64,000 nt of DNA, from contig JASAMV010008662.1 in the NCBI GenBank assembly GCA_030248065.1, positions 1-64,000 on the forward strand. The letters are read 5' to 3'. The notes below the pieces were generated by a model, which was not told the DNA's origin, ran no database searches, and saw only the letters and a list, made by a program, of their open reading frames with translations. A program made the translations under genes and the position numbers. The stretch is from Rhynchonema sp. JSB1_4. Lineage: Eukaryota > Nematoda > Chromadorea > Monhysterida > Xyalidae. Positions 1-13,923 of this stretch are shown piece after piece (positions within the stretch are counted from its first letter, which is position 1; every line of letters begins with the position of its first letter).

Positions 1-113
1 ACAATCAAATTGGCTACACGGCTGATGCGAGCGTTGGACGGTTGGGTAGTTTTTTGTTGTTGTTTCTGTGTTACTTTGTTTCAAATATGTTTATTGGCGC
101 ATTTTTTCGACAG

Positions 114-3100
114 TTCAACACGACATGTGAGCGACCTGGCGAAGGGCTTCGACTGTCCTGTGATTCACGTGAATGGCGAACATCCGGAGGTTTGTTTGGT
201 TGCGTTGGCGTCTGTCTACGGCCTGCCCGATTTGTGGGACCCGAGATTTTCCACCAACTGTAGGAAATGCACAACGTAGAGATGATTGGGAGGTTAAAGG
301 GAAAATCGCACATTCCTAATCGCCTTTCAAACTAGTCTTTAGACAGTCGTGTGGGCATCATGAAAGTCAAATTACTGGGTACAAACTCTCAAACATGTAG
401 CCAGGAGAAGCAGTTTAAAGGGAACAATCGGGAAGAAAATTCGGCGCGGACGGCCGAATTTCTACCTGCGCGTTCAGGCAAATTGCCTGATCAAAAAGCG
501 GTCAAGGCGACAGAGTGTTTCGCATGATTCTTGAAACTCACTAACCATAGAATTTCGCTTTTCTTTATATTTCTAATTTCGACGAATTGATCCTGCGTGA
601 CAAGCAGAGCATGAGACATTTTGCAGACACGCTGGAACAATTCGCTGAAATTCGAAATATAAAGAAAAGCGAAATTCTATAGTTAGTGGGTTTCAAAAAT
701 CATGCGAAACATTCCGTCGCCTTGAGAGCTTTTTGATCAGGCAATGTGCCTCAATGCGCAGGTAGAAATTCGGCCGGTCCGCGCCGAATTTTGTTCCCAG
801 TGGCTTGTCTTAAACGGAATCTCCTGAGTACATGTTTGAGAGTTTATACCAAATGATTTGACTTTTGTGATGCCCACATTGCTGCCTAAACACTTGTAAA
901 AATTGAAAGGCGATTATGTGTATGCAATTTCCCCTTGAGCGATATATTTGGGGCGAGTGACTGTGTTTAAGATTAGTTAATGTTTGGTTTCACTACAAGG
1001 GAAGCACAGTGTAAGGGCGGACTTAGGTAGAACACGGAATCCGGAATCCGGAAATATTTCCGATTTCCGGATGACTTTTTCATTTTTGCGTTTTCCGGAA
1101 ATATTTCCGGAAAACGCAAAACCAAAATTTCATCCGGAAACCGGAATCCGGAAATATTTCCGGATTCCGGATGACTATTTTATTTTTGCGTTTTCCGGAA
1201 ATATTTCGACCAAACAGCACGCAGAAACTGCTGTTCGGAGTTGTCGTTGATGTGTTCGCTCCTTGTTATACAATTTTATGCACCTGATAAATACATACTA
1301 TACATTACAATAAGCTGCGCTGCATGACCTTTGTTGCTGATTTGTTTAAATTACATAACACGATCTAGGGATACATTGCTTTTTCAAACCAATCACTTTT
1401 TTAAGTATTTGGTGCAAGTTTATTGGAAGCGATGTGACTTTTGCTCCAGATTTAATACCTTGTTGTTTTTAACTGCATTTTGTTCACGAATGTGAAACGT
1501 CATTTTAGTCGCATATGATGAGATATGCATCGTAACAAACAAATGAACAGATAAACTGCAGATGTAGGTAGGTACAAGGGCGAACTTCTGCTAACCTACA
1601 ACCAAACTCTTTGATGAACAGCAAGGTACGGTAGGCAAAAAGTGCGGGTGGTGCAGGTGAGCGAGTAACTTGATTAAAAAGTTTGCGACAATACAGGACA
1701 GATTGTTTCATAGTCATGTAATACAGTACAGACTAATTTCCATAACTGTTATCACCATGTTGAGGTCTGTTCAAAATATTTGGCATTACCGTATAAAAAT
1801 GTTCACCAATTTGATCTGACCTCCGCTAGAAAACTTTATTTCAGCAATAACCCAACTAAATTGATCATTTTTCATTGAGACGACACAATGCGAACAAATC
1901 CAACAATAAACAAAAGACTCAACGACAGAACGACAATGTACACAATCATTACCATGTGCGTTTTCAATTCCTATTGGACATAAATATTCTTTGTTCGTTC
2001 GAGGGACCTGATGACTTGACGTCCAGATTTCATTTCCGGAAAACGCAAAACCAAAATTTCATCCGGAATCCGGAATCCGGAAATATTTCCGGAAAACGCA
2101 AAACCAAAATTTCATCCGGAAACCGGAATCCGGAAATATTTCCGGAAAACGCAGGTGGTGTTCTGCATCCGGAAATAGTTCATTATTTTTGCATGTAATT
2201 ATTTCCGGATTCCGGATTTAACCTAAGTTCGCCCTAAAGGCAAACTACGCCAACACGAGCCCAATTTCGATACACTACTTACAAATGGCGCACGCAGAAT
2301 CGCCTGTCGACCCGGATTAGCTATAGTTCAACGAAACCCATGGTGTCTATTTCTTCCAAAGAACCCAGGAGCGACCGATTTGAGTGTACTTTTGAGACAC
2401 CCGATGTGCACGTCTCAGTGCTTTATTGTCTCTTAAGCAAGTGGCGCGAGCTACCCGCCTCGCGATGGAATATCGAAACGAGTTTCGAAAGGACGTTTTC
2501 ATCAATTTGCTGTGCTATAGGTCAGTTAGCCGAATATCTCGCAATATTGTGGCTGTTTGGTCTTCCGGGCTGCTATTCTTGCAAATAGCAAGTGTTTTCA
2601 CTTTTCATTGTGCAACTGAGAATATTTCTCATAAAAAGGCGTGTTTCATGTTCGCATGGAAATAATTGTGCGCTCTTTATAGGTCCTCTACATTGTATCC
2701 ATGGTGGAACCCTTTCGGGTGACACACCAGTTACTGAGACCTAATTTACGATTGATGTCCTATTTAGCACCCCACATTGTGCACATTCTGCTAGTGAAAT
2801 GAAAAGAGAATTGATCGCCTTTGATTGCCTGACAATTGATATCTGTATTATTTTCACATCATGTGCAGACGTTGGGGTCACAATGAGCTCGACGACCCGA
2901 CATTCACGCAACCGCAGATGTATAAAATCATCGATCAGAAACGTTCGATACCCGATTTATACGCCGATCGACTTGAGGTGATTTTGTGATTTGAATGAGT
3001 TTGGAGCAGGTTATGTTTCACTCATGCTGCATACGAAGTTTGCATTGTCCAATATGACAACGGCATACTGGAAAATGGAAAACGGAAATGAAGCCGAACA

Positions 3101-6100
3101 TTTTCCGCGTAAAATCTGAACAATCAGCGGCCGAGAATGAGAGGAACAGAAAATGTTTTTGTCTTGCGTCAGAAAATGTTTTGTTTCATTTCCAGTATGC
3201 CCTTAGTCATGTTGGAAAATGGAAATGAAAGTTTGGACGCTAAGGGCACCCTAATTGATCTCTTCAATTCCAAAAAAATGTGTAACGTTTCGAAACAAAA
3301 TGATTTTTTCGGTTCAGGCCATGGTTTTCGTCATTACGGTTGATCAAGAACAGATTAGTTCAAGTTTTATGACGATTGAATTTGTGGCCCTTCTTCGCTG
3401 TGAATATGTATACTGTATCTACACATTAAAAAGTGGAAAAATAATAAAGAAAAAATAATAAGCAAATCGACACGACACATTAAGTGGATGTTTTGTTGTT
3501 GTTGTTTTTTCCAGCAAGACAACGTGCTAACGTCAGCGCAAAGGACTGAAATGATTGACAAGTTCAGATCGCAATTGACTGACGCGATGTCGCAGATTGA
3601 AAGCGAGAAACCGGTGGCTGCACATTTGCAAGGTTGGCAGCTGTGTTTTAGGTCATTAGTGTTGGACGGAGGAACGCCTAAAAAGTTTTGTATTTTTACG
3701 GGCTAAGACGCTTAGGAAAGTAAAGTTTGGATATCTCCGATGTATGGTATATTTTTTGCTACTGAACCCTGAAATCTTAGTAGCAAATTGCTGTTGAATC
3801 TCGATTTTTTAATAGCAACGGGAAGTTTTTAGTAGCAAATTGCTACCATTTAGCAGCAAAAAATATGATGTGTACGCCAGAAAACAACAACGTTTCCAAC
3901 CCGAGAGTCGCATTGCGTGACAGAAATAAATCACATGTTCCCACCATTCCCACCCATTATCAGGTTCCTGGTCGGGCATGCAACAGGCGCCATCGCAGGT
4001 GCAGACGTGGGACACTGGACTGGGCATCGGACTGTTGAAATACATCGGTGCGAAATCGGTGCAAACACCGGCGGATTTTGTGAGTTACTTTTCTTTTTTT
4101 ATTGCTTTGCATTGTTTGATTTGTTTGTAGTTTCCGTGCTGTTCTTGTTGATTTCGTTTTTTGGGTCAGCGTGAGATTGATGGTTGCGATGTGAGTTGAA
4201 TCGACTGAAATCGTCTGATACCGTTTCTTGGCGGTCTCCATAAGACGTGGATGAGTGGAATCATAATGATTCAATGTTTTGTCAACAGAGAAATGATGGA
4301 AAATAAATACTCCTTGATTACGCAGTCGCTTCACACCCATCTGTCCAAAACGCACGTTGCCGCGCGACTAAAGAGGATAGAGGAGGGGCATTCGATCGAT
4401 TGGAGCACGGCTGAGGCACTTGCATTTGGATCGCTGTTGATGCAAGGTCCGGGTTGCGCTTGAGCACTTGAATCGTGGCTAATCTATTTTAGCTGTCACA
4501 TTCTCATATTTTAAAGCGCCTTTTTTGAGTAGCCACTGTTTTTTTAACGGTCGTGTGTTGTACTATTCTGCGAGCGCTTCAGATTTCATAAACCAATCAT
4601 ATCACAGGCTACCACGTTCGCATCAGTGGTCAAGATGTCGGTCGTGGTACGTTCTCACAACGGCATTGTATGTTGGTTGACCAGTGCACTGATTCAGTGC
4701 ACATACCGCTCAATCATTTGCATGACAAACAAACTGCATTCATTGAAGTTTGTGTTGGGTTTTTGGAGGCTTGTTTGAGATTCTTGTGCACATTAGGCGC
4801 TATTGGCTTAGCATTTTGACCGTTTCAGTGTACAGTTGTTGTGAAACATTTTTTGGCCGATGATGGGATTCGTGCTTCACAGTCAGACTTCACTTCGTGA
4901 CTGTTTGTGTTGAAAGTATAGTAACACGAGCCCGATTTCGGAAATGGATGATAGTGAAACATTTACACGTGGTGGCTGATTTGGGAAATGTTGCACTGTA
5001 GAATACAATGGGGTGCATGAGGATTTTCTTTTTCTATTCGTTTTGTAAGCATATCATCTCCGAAATCGGGCTCGTGTTGGCGTAGCTTGCCTATATTTAT
5101 ACCATTGTTACTCCAATGCAAACTACATAGCGGCTAATGCTTCGCTGCACCTCGGCCTCTATAACAAGAACAATCGGAAAACATAAGTTACGGTAAATCT
5201 CTCCATACCTTCCTTGACCGAGCAGCCAAACCGACTTGTATAATTTGCAAGGGTCAACTGACACAAATAAATGCCGGCATAAACAAACAGGTAGCGAACA
5301 GTCCCTTGAGCGAGGAGGCAGTGTTGGGTTTCGAGTACGGCATGTCAATTGAGCACCCCAGTCGACTTTGTGTCTGGGAGGCGCAGTTCGGCGACTTTTT
5401 TAACGGAGCGCAAATCATTATTGACACCTTTGTGTCGTCGGGCGAAGGTGGTTTAGTTTTCGAAGGCTTCTGTATGGCCAAATTAATTGACAAATCGGGC
5501 TTTTGCTTTTCAGCCAAATGGCTCACGCAGTCTGGCCTGGTGATGATATTGCCTCATGGTTATGACGGTTAGTGCATTATTTAATCGCAATTAAAGTTTC
5601 CGGTCCGTCTTGACTTGGCATGTTTTTACGTTTATCTAATTCAAATTGCCGCCCTGTCCCTGATTCAGGCATGGGTCCCGAGCACTCGTCATGTCGTCCC
5701 GAGCGTTTCCTACAGATGACGGACTCGCGTGAAACATCAGTGGATCACGACGATGTCAACTTTGCCGTTGTCAACCCCACCACGCCGGCGCAGTTGTTCC
5801 ACGTGTTGCGCAGACAGGTTGGATGTATAGACCAGGTTGGATGTATAGACCATCCACTGCGTCATGGCACTGGACACGCCAACACTGTGTGTTGTATGAG
5901 TGCCCGTGCCATGACGGCATAGGTAGCCTGTTGCAGTTTATGCTGTTTATCGTGACATAGTGTCGGGGACCCGTTAGTGTCGGTTACTATTCAGAATGTT
6001 CAGTATGTTGACTTGTTAGAATGACATTAATGGCTATTTAAGAACCAACTTAACTGTGGTTCGTGTCGCATTAGACGCACTATAAATTCAAAACATGGGG

Positions 6101-9100
6101 TTTCGACATACGTAGATATGGCGTTGTGCTACTTCGATGAGTCGGTTTGTGTGAGAAGAGCCTGTTTCGTGCAAATCCAAAGGTCTCAGAATGTTTTGCG
6201 TTCTTTACATAAAAATTGACCCATTATCCCGATAATAGTTTGTCGCGCTATGGACACAAAAAGATAACCACGAAAACGTGTATGAGTGTTCCGCAGAATG
6301 TTGTGCGTAATTTATTGTTGTCAGAGTAACGCCAACCACACAATCGTTTTTCATGAATAACCTCGGCAAAATAATAGATAAGTAACCGTAATTTTGATGT
6401 CTCGCAAATAGGGGCTGGGGGTAGGTGCCCCGACACCTACATTTTTTGGGTTCCGACACCCAACATCCAGGAGAAAAATCTGAGGGTATCAAAACCCGAC
6501 ACTTACACTTTTTGCATGCCGCGATACCCGACACTGCCCGAAGCCCTATCTGCAAGTAATTCCGCCTTTTCTGTGAAAACAAAATTGGCTTGATAAGTAA
6601 GACATGTCGGAGGATTTTGTGAACTGCATAGAGAAGCCGTGAAAATGTTTTGCGTGCATAAGAAAGGACGAACTGCTCAAAAATAGTAATTGTGCCATTT
6701 AGGACGGACTTAGCTTAAACAAGGAAACCGGAACACGGAAATAATTCCCATACAAAATTATTTCACTCATTTCCGTGTCCCGGTTTCCGTGTTTCTTGAT
6801 TTTACTTAGCTTAAACAAGGAAACCGGAACACGGAAATAATTCCCATACAAAATTATTTCACTCATTTCCGTGTCCCGGTTTCCGTGTTCCTTGATTTTT
6901 TATTTTCACGCTGGTTTTTGTCGTCATCACTCGAAAGCACCGTTTGCATGCCTGTGGTATTTCCGTGTTCCGTGCCACGGAAATATTTCCGTGTTCCGTG
7001 ATTTTGAAAATTTTTCACGGAGCACAAAACACGCAAATATTTCCGTGTTTCGGTTTCCGTGTTCAACCTAAGTCCGCCCTTACGAACAAATAAAAAAACC
7101 TGACCCGCTAAAGAAAATTAATACCGCCAAATTTTATGCTGGCAGTATTGCTGCATGATGTTGTTGTCTTCTCTCCCCTCGCCCAACAAGACAACAATAA
7201 ATAACATTTGACATTTGTTTGTTGGCAGATGCTACGTCCCTATCGCAAGCCCCTGGTGGTGATTGGGCCGAAAGTATTGCTTCGGCATCCGAGTGCTGTG
7301 AGCTCACTGGCTGCAATGCGCACTGGCACACATTTCAACACTGTGTTGGATGACCCCAGCACAGGGGATCGTGCTGACGCTGTGAGCAAGGTGGGTGCAT
7401 TATAATGTTGTCGTTTGGATGAAATTGTGCTGTGGAGATTTTTGGTTCGTTTTTGTTCATTTGTCGTGCCAAAAAGGACTGTGGTCTGGCAGGTTCAAGA
7501 GTTGTAAAGCTCCTAAAAATTTGAAATTTTATTGGCCATTCAAAAATGTTTTGCGATCAATGTTATTAACATGCACTTATAAAGTTTAGCAGTTCCTTAT
7601 TTATGTCTTGTTTGGCACATGAAACAACAATCAATTCAGCTGAATATAAATTGGATGATAATTGCTTACAGTTGTAGACGTGATACTTTCAAAAATGCCA
7701 GCCTACAGTGACAACATCCGCGACCAATATTTGTAGGCAATTACTTTGAAAAATTAATTTAAAATTAATAACCGGGTTAAATTTCTTGTGGTCGAAGTTA
7801 GTGTCACACACACACCATACTTGACTTGACTTGCAAATGTTTCAATTATTATTATAGGTGATCCTGTGCAGCGGCAAGCATTACTACACGCTGGCCAAGC
7901 ACATTGAAACATCACGCATCACGAATGTGGCCGTGCTCAGACTCGAAGCGCTCTGTCCGTTTCCGGCTGCAGAGCTGCACTCGGCCATAAGTCGATATCG
8001 GAGTGCGAAAAGTTGGTTGCTTTTTTGAAATTTGAATCAGCTTATGGGCCGATTAACCACGTAACTTACGTTGAATGATGAAAGCTTCTACACTGATTTG
8101 GGATTTTTGGTTCAACGGAACCCGAATATGTAAACCCGGCCGGTTTCGGCTGGAACTTGTTCGTTGATATCGCTGTGAACCTTGTATGAAACTTTTTTTG
8201 ATCCTAAATTGAGCTAGCTTGGACCTGTTGCCGCTGCTGCTGAGGTCGCAATCGGGCCGGGTTTGGCCGGCCCGGCCCGAGCCCCCAAATCTCCGGCCCG
8301 ACCCGAACCCCCAAATCTCCGGCCCGGCCCGAACCCCCAAATCTCCGGCCCGGCCCGGCCCGAATTTTTGGCTCAGATTTTAACCCAACTTTTATTATAT
8401 TTTTTGCGATTTTTTGAATCTATTTTTGGTTGAAAATAAATTGTTTTAAATGGTGTGGCTGGGGGGTCCCCCCTTAGGTACGGTAGGTAGGTAGATTGAC
8501 GCGCCATCCTGGTACAGTAGGTAGGTAGCCGCCCCCGGCTGGTACAGTAGGTTGCTATTTTGGCTCAAAATGGTATAAAATCGATATTCTTCACTCCAAA
8601 TAGGCGAAAATCGCGCGCTGCGCGCGAAATTGGTGCTTTAGAGCACATTTTCATCAAAATTTAGATGTAAAAAATTTTGTTCCCCCCCTAGCTCGGCCGG
8701 TACAGTAGGTAGGTTGATTATGGGCCTTTCTGGTGGTACAGTAGGTTGATTGCACGCCTGGATACCACACCACTGATTGTTTTCCATGAAAAAGTCGTCA
8801 GATAGACAATACTGATGACTTACATGCCGAATCCGTCAGAAGTTTTAGTATTTTTTGACAACGGCCCGACCCGGCCCGACGTCGGGCCGGCCCGATTGCG
8901 ACCTCTGCTGCTGATGTTTCCTATCTTTCTGGTATATATGCACTGCGTACTGCACAGCCGAGGGTTGATAGGCACTGTCAGTGGTGTCGTTGGGAAATCA
9001 AAAAGTCAGGATACCGGATACCCAAAATCCAAAATTTTCGGATGCCGGATACCCAAAATGAAAAATCTCGGATACCAGGGGGGGGGTTGCTCCCTAAAAT

Positions 9101-10294
9101 AAAAAATCTCGGATACCCAGGGGGGGTTGTTCAAAAAAGGTCAATTTTTTTAGAGGAAAATTGAGCAAAATCGGTGTTGAAAGCGCAAAAAATGGTCATT
9201 TTGGGGGTTTTGCTTGCGCTAGCAAGCGATTTTGAGCATTTTGGAGGTAAAAATGGGCGATTTTTACGGTTTTCGGAAAAATTTTAGGGTAGGATACCCC
9301 TGGACAAAAAGTCAGGATACCGGATACCCCTGGGTGAAAAAATCAAGATACCGGATACCGGATACTAGGGGGTAACCCCCCCTCCCCCCCCCCCAACGAC
9401 ACCACTGGGCACCAGGGTTGGGCAAAAAAAACGACGGCGTTTTTTCTTAAAAAAACGACGTTTTTTTAAAAAAAACGCCTGGGTCGTTTTTCGTTTTTTT
9501 TAAATCCTGAATATCCCTGATTTTTCCTGATTTTTCAGGGAAAGTACCCTGATTATCAAGGAAAATCAATTTTTTGTCCCATTTTTTTCAAAAAATTTTC
9601 GACCAATTTTTACTTTGTCGAGATACGTCGATATACGGAGTTTGACTTTCAGTGATGACCCTGGCCAAAGTTGGTCCCATGATGCGGGTCTGATATGGGA
9701 TCTTAACAACTCGCTAGAAAAGGGTTGAAACCCGTTTATTTTGCCTCAGAACACATAGAATTACTTCATTTAACCACTTTTTCTTCCCAACATAAGCGTT
9801 TTCCAATTTTTTTGAGGGCATATTTTGGTCATCTGGGCGTTTAAAAAAAACGTTTTTTTTAAAAAAACGTTTTTTTTAAAAAAACGATTTTTTGTAAAAA
9901 AACGTTTTTTGCCCAACCCTGCTGGGCACTGTCACGAAAATATATTTCCGTTCAAGAATAGAATCGAACCATAAAGAAAAGGAAAGAAAAGTCATTTTTA
10001 TTCGCAGAGTTCATCTGGTCGCAAGAGGAGCCGCGCAACATGGGCTACTGGGCGTTTGTAGCGCCGCGCTTCAGAAACTTGTTAGGAATTGAGGTTGGCA
10101 TGAAATTTGTCAAGATTTATGACCGGAACTAGTTTATTGTTTGTGGTGTCGTGACGTTGAACGATGGAAAAAACACCGGTGCTTGATTTCAGCTGTCATA
10201 CGCGGGGCGTCCCGAGCTGCCCCTTGCTGCGACGGCCATAGGAGTATTGCATCGTGCTGAAGCAGAGCAACTAATCACTGACACTTTTGCATGA
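114..10294 (+). CDS. DHTKD1: DHTKD1-type 2-oxoadipate dehydrogenase E1, 3' part (14 exons)
   Basis: Exons by my splice reading: 114-189, 2438-2520, 2869-2977, 3515-3632, 3964-4079, 4326-4446, 4608-4747, 5291-5447, 5514-5567, 5669-5817, 7229-7390, 7858-8011, 10008-10093, 10193-10294 (TGA). All phases join, giving about 540 residues; the N-terminal third or more lies upstream of the window. Diagnostic stretches are [84 protein letters not shown] and [14 protein letters not shown]. These are the thiamine-diphosphate E1 transketolase-like core and C-terminal domain of the OGDH/DHTKD1 family, and spacing and wording follow human DHTKD1 more closely than OGDH. In animals this mitochondrial enzyme decarboxylates 2-oxoadipate in lysine and tryptophan catabolism, working with the shared E2 and E3 subunits. 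Donors are atypical: 7 of 13 begin GTT. The introns carry several miniature transposons but the reading frame is intact. The assignment is firm; exon 2 uses a weak acceptor ending in AAG. Confidence 0.95.
298..934. repeat. Foldback element in DHTKD1 intron 1
   Basis: Two arms of about 300 bp are inverted copies of each other: roughly 298-594 matches the reverse complement of 638-934. Shared words include AATCGCCTTTCAA, GTGGGCATCA, CTCAAACATGTA and AAATTCGGC. A TTAA sits at 294-297 and a mutated TTGA at the right end, so this is probably a TTAA-type element. No coding capacity is visible. Confidence 0.75.
1015..2234. mobile_element. Harbinger-like element, CCGGAAT-arm subfamily
   Basis: The tips are GGGCGGACTTAGGT on the left and ACCTAAGTTCGCCC on the right, flanked by a 3-bp TAA at 1012-1014 and 2235-2237. 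The subterminal arms are arrays of short palindromes such as CCGGAAATATTTCCGG. The roughly 800-bp centre (1215-2030) shows no recognisable gene. The 3-bp TAA duplication points to the PIF/Harbinger class; the element itself is non-autonomous. Related copies lie at 6702 and 16567. Confidence 0.7.
2236..2290. repeat. Half copy of the 4.9-kb foldback
   Basis: It starts AGGCAAACTACGCC and continues AACACGAGCCC. It is the inverted match of the right arm ending near 5092. It abuts the right end of the Harbinger-like element, so it is probably a remnant split or truncated by it. Confidence 0.5.
3062..3250. repeat. Short foldback, TACTGGAAAATGG family
   Basis: It lies in a DHTKD1 intron. The left side has CATACTGGAAAATGGAAA and the right side has the inverted TTTCATTTCCAGTATG. 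A second copy is at 32102-32288 with the same internal AATCAGCGGC word. No coding content. Confidence 0.6.
4920..5092. repeat. Foldback in DHTKD1 intron
   Basis: AACACGAGCCCGATTTCGG at about 4923 is repeated in inverted form as CCGAAATCGGGCTCGTGTT at 5060-5078. GAAACATT occurs near it at 4843-4850 and inside it at 4956-4963. It lies between the exons ending at 4747 and starting at 5291. Confidence 0.55.
5818..7228 (+). other. DHTKD1 intron 10
   Basis: A 1.4-kb intron. It holds a direct repeat of TTGGATGTATAGACC (5818-5850), a small hairpin around GTCATGGCAC (5860-5920), tandem GACACC-like words near 6430-6540, and the Harbinger-like element at 6702-7079. I see no exon in it. Confidence 0.6.
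6702..7079. mobile_element. Harbinger-like element, ACGGAACACGG-arm subfamily
   Basis: It starts GGACGGACTTAG and ends CTAAGTCCGCCC, flanked on both sides by TTA (6699-6701 and 7080-7082). A segment with CGGAAATAATTCCCATAC is duplicated in tandem (about 6715-6790 and 6810-6890). Part of the shared core (CACGCTGG then TTGTCGTCATCAC) is present near 6908-6930. Confidence 0.75.
8240..8907. mobile_element. hAT-like miniature element, GGCCCGG family (copy 1)
   Basis: The terminal repeat is CTGAGGTCGCAATCGGGCC at left and GGCCCGATTGCGACCTCTG at right. Subterminal sequence is a run of GGCCCGGCCC words. The middle has repeated GGTACAGTAGGT words and a CGCGCGCTGCGCGCG palindrome. The flanks are CTG-rich, so the target duplication is ambiguous here. 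The copy at 50552-51309 has a clean 8-bp duplication. Confidence 0.75.
8979..9407. mobile_element. hAT-like miniature element, CAGTGGTGTCG family
   Basis: It begins CAGTGGTGTCGTTGGG and ends CCCAACGACACCACTG, with internal repeats of GGATACCGGATACCC. The left flank is GGCACTGT (8971-8978). The matching right duplication is split by the later insertion at 9413-9921 and is restored when that element and its own duplication are removed. An 8-bp duplication plus CAG..CTG tips fits the hAT class. Confidence 0.85.
9413..9921. mobile_element. hAT-like miniature element, CAGGGTTGGGC family (copy 1)
   Basis: It begins CAGGGTTGGGCAAAA and ends TTTTGCCCAACCCTG. It is flanked by perfect 8-bp duplications CTGGGCAC at 9405-9412 and 9922-9929. 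It inserted into the right edge of the 8979-9407 element. The arms are A/T homopolymer blocks with AAACG words. No gene inside. Confidence 0.88.
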
Positions 10295-11069
10295 AAGTTT
10301 ATTTGTTCGCGTTCTGGACGTATTTGGTAGATTTTACGCATGGAAGGATAATATTTAGGTAGACCAAAAATTGTAGTTTTTTCTGTCGATTTTGCTTCGT
10401 TTGGAGAGCTTATACCTTATACCTTTACAGAACAAGTGACTGTCTAGTTTCCTGATACAATATTGAGCTTAATGTTGAGATTTAGGGCTTACTTTAGTCC
10501 AGGAGCTTGTCTTGTGCGTAGATTTTTCTGAAGTTGTTTTGTACAAAAGTGCCTTTTCGAGTTTGTTTGTCAGTCAGCTAGTCGCTTGTTTTTCATTCGG
10601 TATTCGTGTTTATGTTGTTTTTTATTGTTAAATTTCATACGGTAGCTGTTCATAATCGGGCATTTATGGTGAACTTGTTATTTTTTATGTCAGTATTTTT
10701 GGTGACGGGTTGTGACTGAATTTCACTTATACCTAATTTTACTATAATGTAATGGTCCTGCGCATATGTAGTTCGTTTCAAAATTCGGTTTTCGACTTCT
10801 GTTGCTTGAATAATTGGCTATGTTTCATGATCGACTATGAATAAATGTAGAGTCAAAGATTCGGGTGTATTTGTGGTCAGTCAGTCGTAAGATGCGGCTA
10901 ATTGTTTTTTGTCAACTTATATCAGATATGAGTGTGGAAGGTATTGCCAAAAACAAATAGTGACGACACAAATATGCTCTTGCCCCATGGATTCTTCTAT
11001 CCCTCACACTCGTTACGAGGCATTGCATACACCGTATACTGAAAAGTGCACCACCAGAACTTGGCTACC
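10295..11069. other. 3' flank of DHTKD1
   Basis: A T-rich region downstream of the stop codon, including the likely 3' UTR and one AATAAA. I see no other gene or repeat family in it. Confidence 0.5.
10840..10845 (+). promoter_or_regulatory. Candidate poly(A) signal for DHTKD1
   Basis: AATAAA is about 545 bp after the stop codon and is the first perfect match I found downstream. Confidence 0.4.
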
Positions 11070-11709
11070 CAGGGTTGGAAAAAAAAATTTTTTTTAAACA
11101 AGTTTTTTTTTAAAAAAAAAATTTTTTTTTTTAAAAAAATTTTTTTTTAAAAAGTCTGAGATTCGGGGAAATTTTACCAAATTTGCCTACAAAACGCGCA
11201 AAATCGCGAAAAAATGCAACTTTAATTGGCAAGTCACTTTTGTGACTTGGTTTGCATCACTTATCAAGGGTGTTTACGTCATTTCGGTGCGATCCAACAG
11301 TCTGTGCTTGATATGGACCGCTGATTGCTGCTCTGTGGTATCGGACACAACAGTTTGTGGCCGAATAAGCAAGATTCACTCATAAACCACACAGAATTGA
11401 GAATATAAGCTGCAGAAATACTTGTCGGGTAGCTGAATCAGTCGTATATGACCGACCTGATGGGGTATGACATCGAAGTACCATGTAGGCACATGCATAC
11501 TGTGTCCCATGTATTACGGGAAGGTATAATAACATCATTTGGGGTATCTTAGGTACCAAATACATGCCCCAAAAGTGATTTTGTGAAGAAAATTTTTCGA
11601 CCCTTGAGAAAAAATGACAAAAAATAACCCCCAAAAAGGCCATTTTTGGACGTTTTAGAACATTTTGTTCCCCCGAAAATTTAAAAAAAAATTTTTTTGC
11701 CCAACCCTG
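11070..11709. mobile_element. hAT-like miniature element, CAGGGTTGG family (copy 2)
   Basis: Starts CAGGGTTGGAAAAAA and ends GCCCAACCCTG, with perfect 8-bp duplications TGGCTACC at 11062-11069 and 11710-11717. The internal sequence (TCTGTGGTATCGGACACA, GGTACCAAATACATGCCCC in one strand or the other) is shared with the copies at 13.3, 13.9 and 30.6 kb. Confidence 0.88.
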
Positions 11710-11749
11710 TGGCTACCCATATGAAAATCATAGGATATGATGCGCGCAC

Positions 11750-11835
11750 ACCCGTTCATTTGGTAGTCAGCTTCAATGTAACCGTGTTCTACCCGTTCAT
11801 TTGGTAGTCAGCTTCAATGTAACCGTGTTCTACTG
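11750..11835 (+). repeat. Short tandem duplication
   Basis: The unit ACCCGTTCATTTGGTAGTC with following sequence to GTGTTCTAC occurs twice in a row (about 11750-11791 and 11791-11833). Confidence 0.6.
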
Positions 11836-11899
11836 CTGTGACGTGCAAAAGTTAGAAAACTCAGCACATTTTGATAGCGCAAGTGTGCGGCTTTGGCAT

Positions 11900-13290
<1,391 letters not shown>

Positions 13291-13298
13291 GGTGGGAG

Positions 13299-13788
13299 CA
13301 GGGTTGGGCAAAAACAAATTTTTAAAATAAATTTTTATAAAAATGTTTTTGAAAATTTTTTAAAGTTTTTATAAACATTTTTCGGGGGAACAAAATGTTC
13401 TGAAACGTCCAAAAATTGCCTTCTTCTGGGCAATTTCTTGTCATTTTTCCTCGAGGGTCGAAAAATTTTCTTCACAAAATCACTTTTGGGGCATGGTATC
13501 TAAGATGACCCAAATGATGTTATTATACCTTCCCGTGATACGTGAGACAGTGTGCATGTACCTACATGGTACTTTGATGTCATACCATAGGTACTCCCTC
13601 GGGCAGCTCGAAGTTGGTCAGATACGACTGATTGAGTTTTGCCCATTTCGACCTGCACAAAAGTGACTTGTTAATTAAAGTTGCACTTTTTCGCGTTTTT
13701 GCGCGTTTTTCTGGTAAATTTGGTCAAATTTCCCCGAATCTGAGACTTTTTAAAAAAAACTTGTTTAAAAATTTTTTTTCCAACCCTG
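13299..13788. mobile_element. hAT-like miniature element, CAGGGTTGGGC family (copy 3)
   Basis: CAGGGTTGGGCAAAAAC at left and TTCCAACCCTG at right, with the same internal sequence as the 11.07- and 30.56-kb copies. The flanking 8-mers (GGTGGGAG and CCTAACAT) do not match, so the ends may belong to different insertions or have been rearranged. Confidence 0.7.
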
Positions 13789-13923
13789 CCTAACATTATA
13801 CATCGGTATACTAGATTACACGCTGCTTTTATCCAATGAGCAATTCAGCACGACGACAACACACAGTGCAGCGTGAACGCACACACCATACCTCAGAGTA
13901 ATATTTTCTGACAGGAAAGGGGT

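Noticed and set aside
1015..2234. Possible host gene or transposase in the 800-bp centre
   Set aside because: Only short frames without motifs; no DDE-type signature seen.
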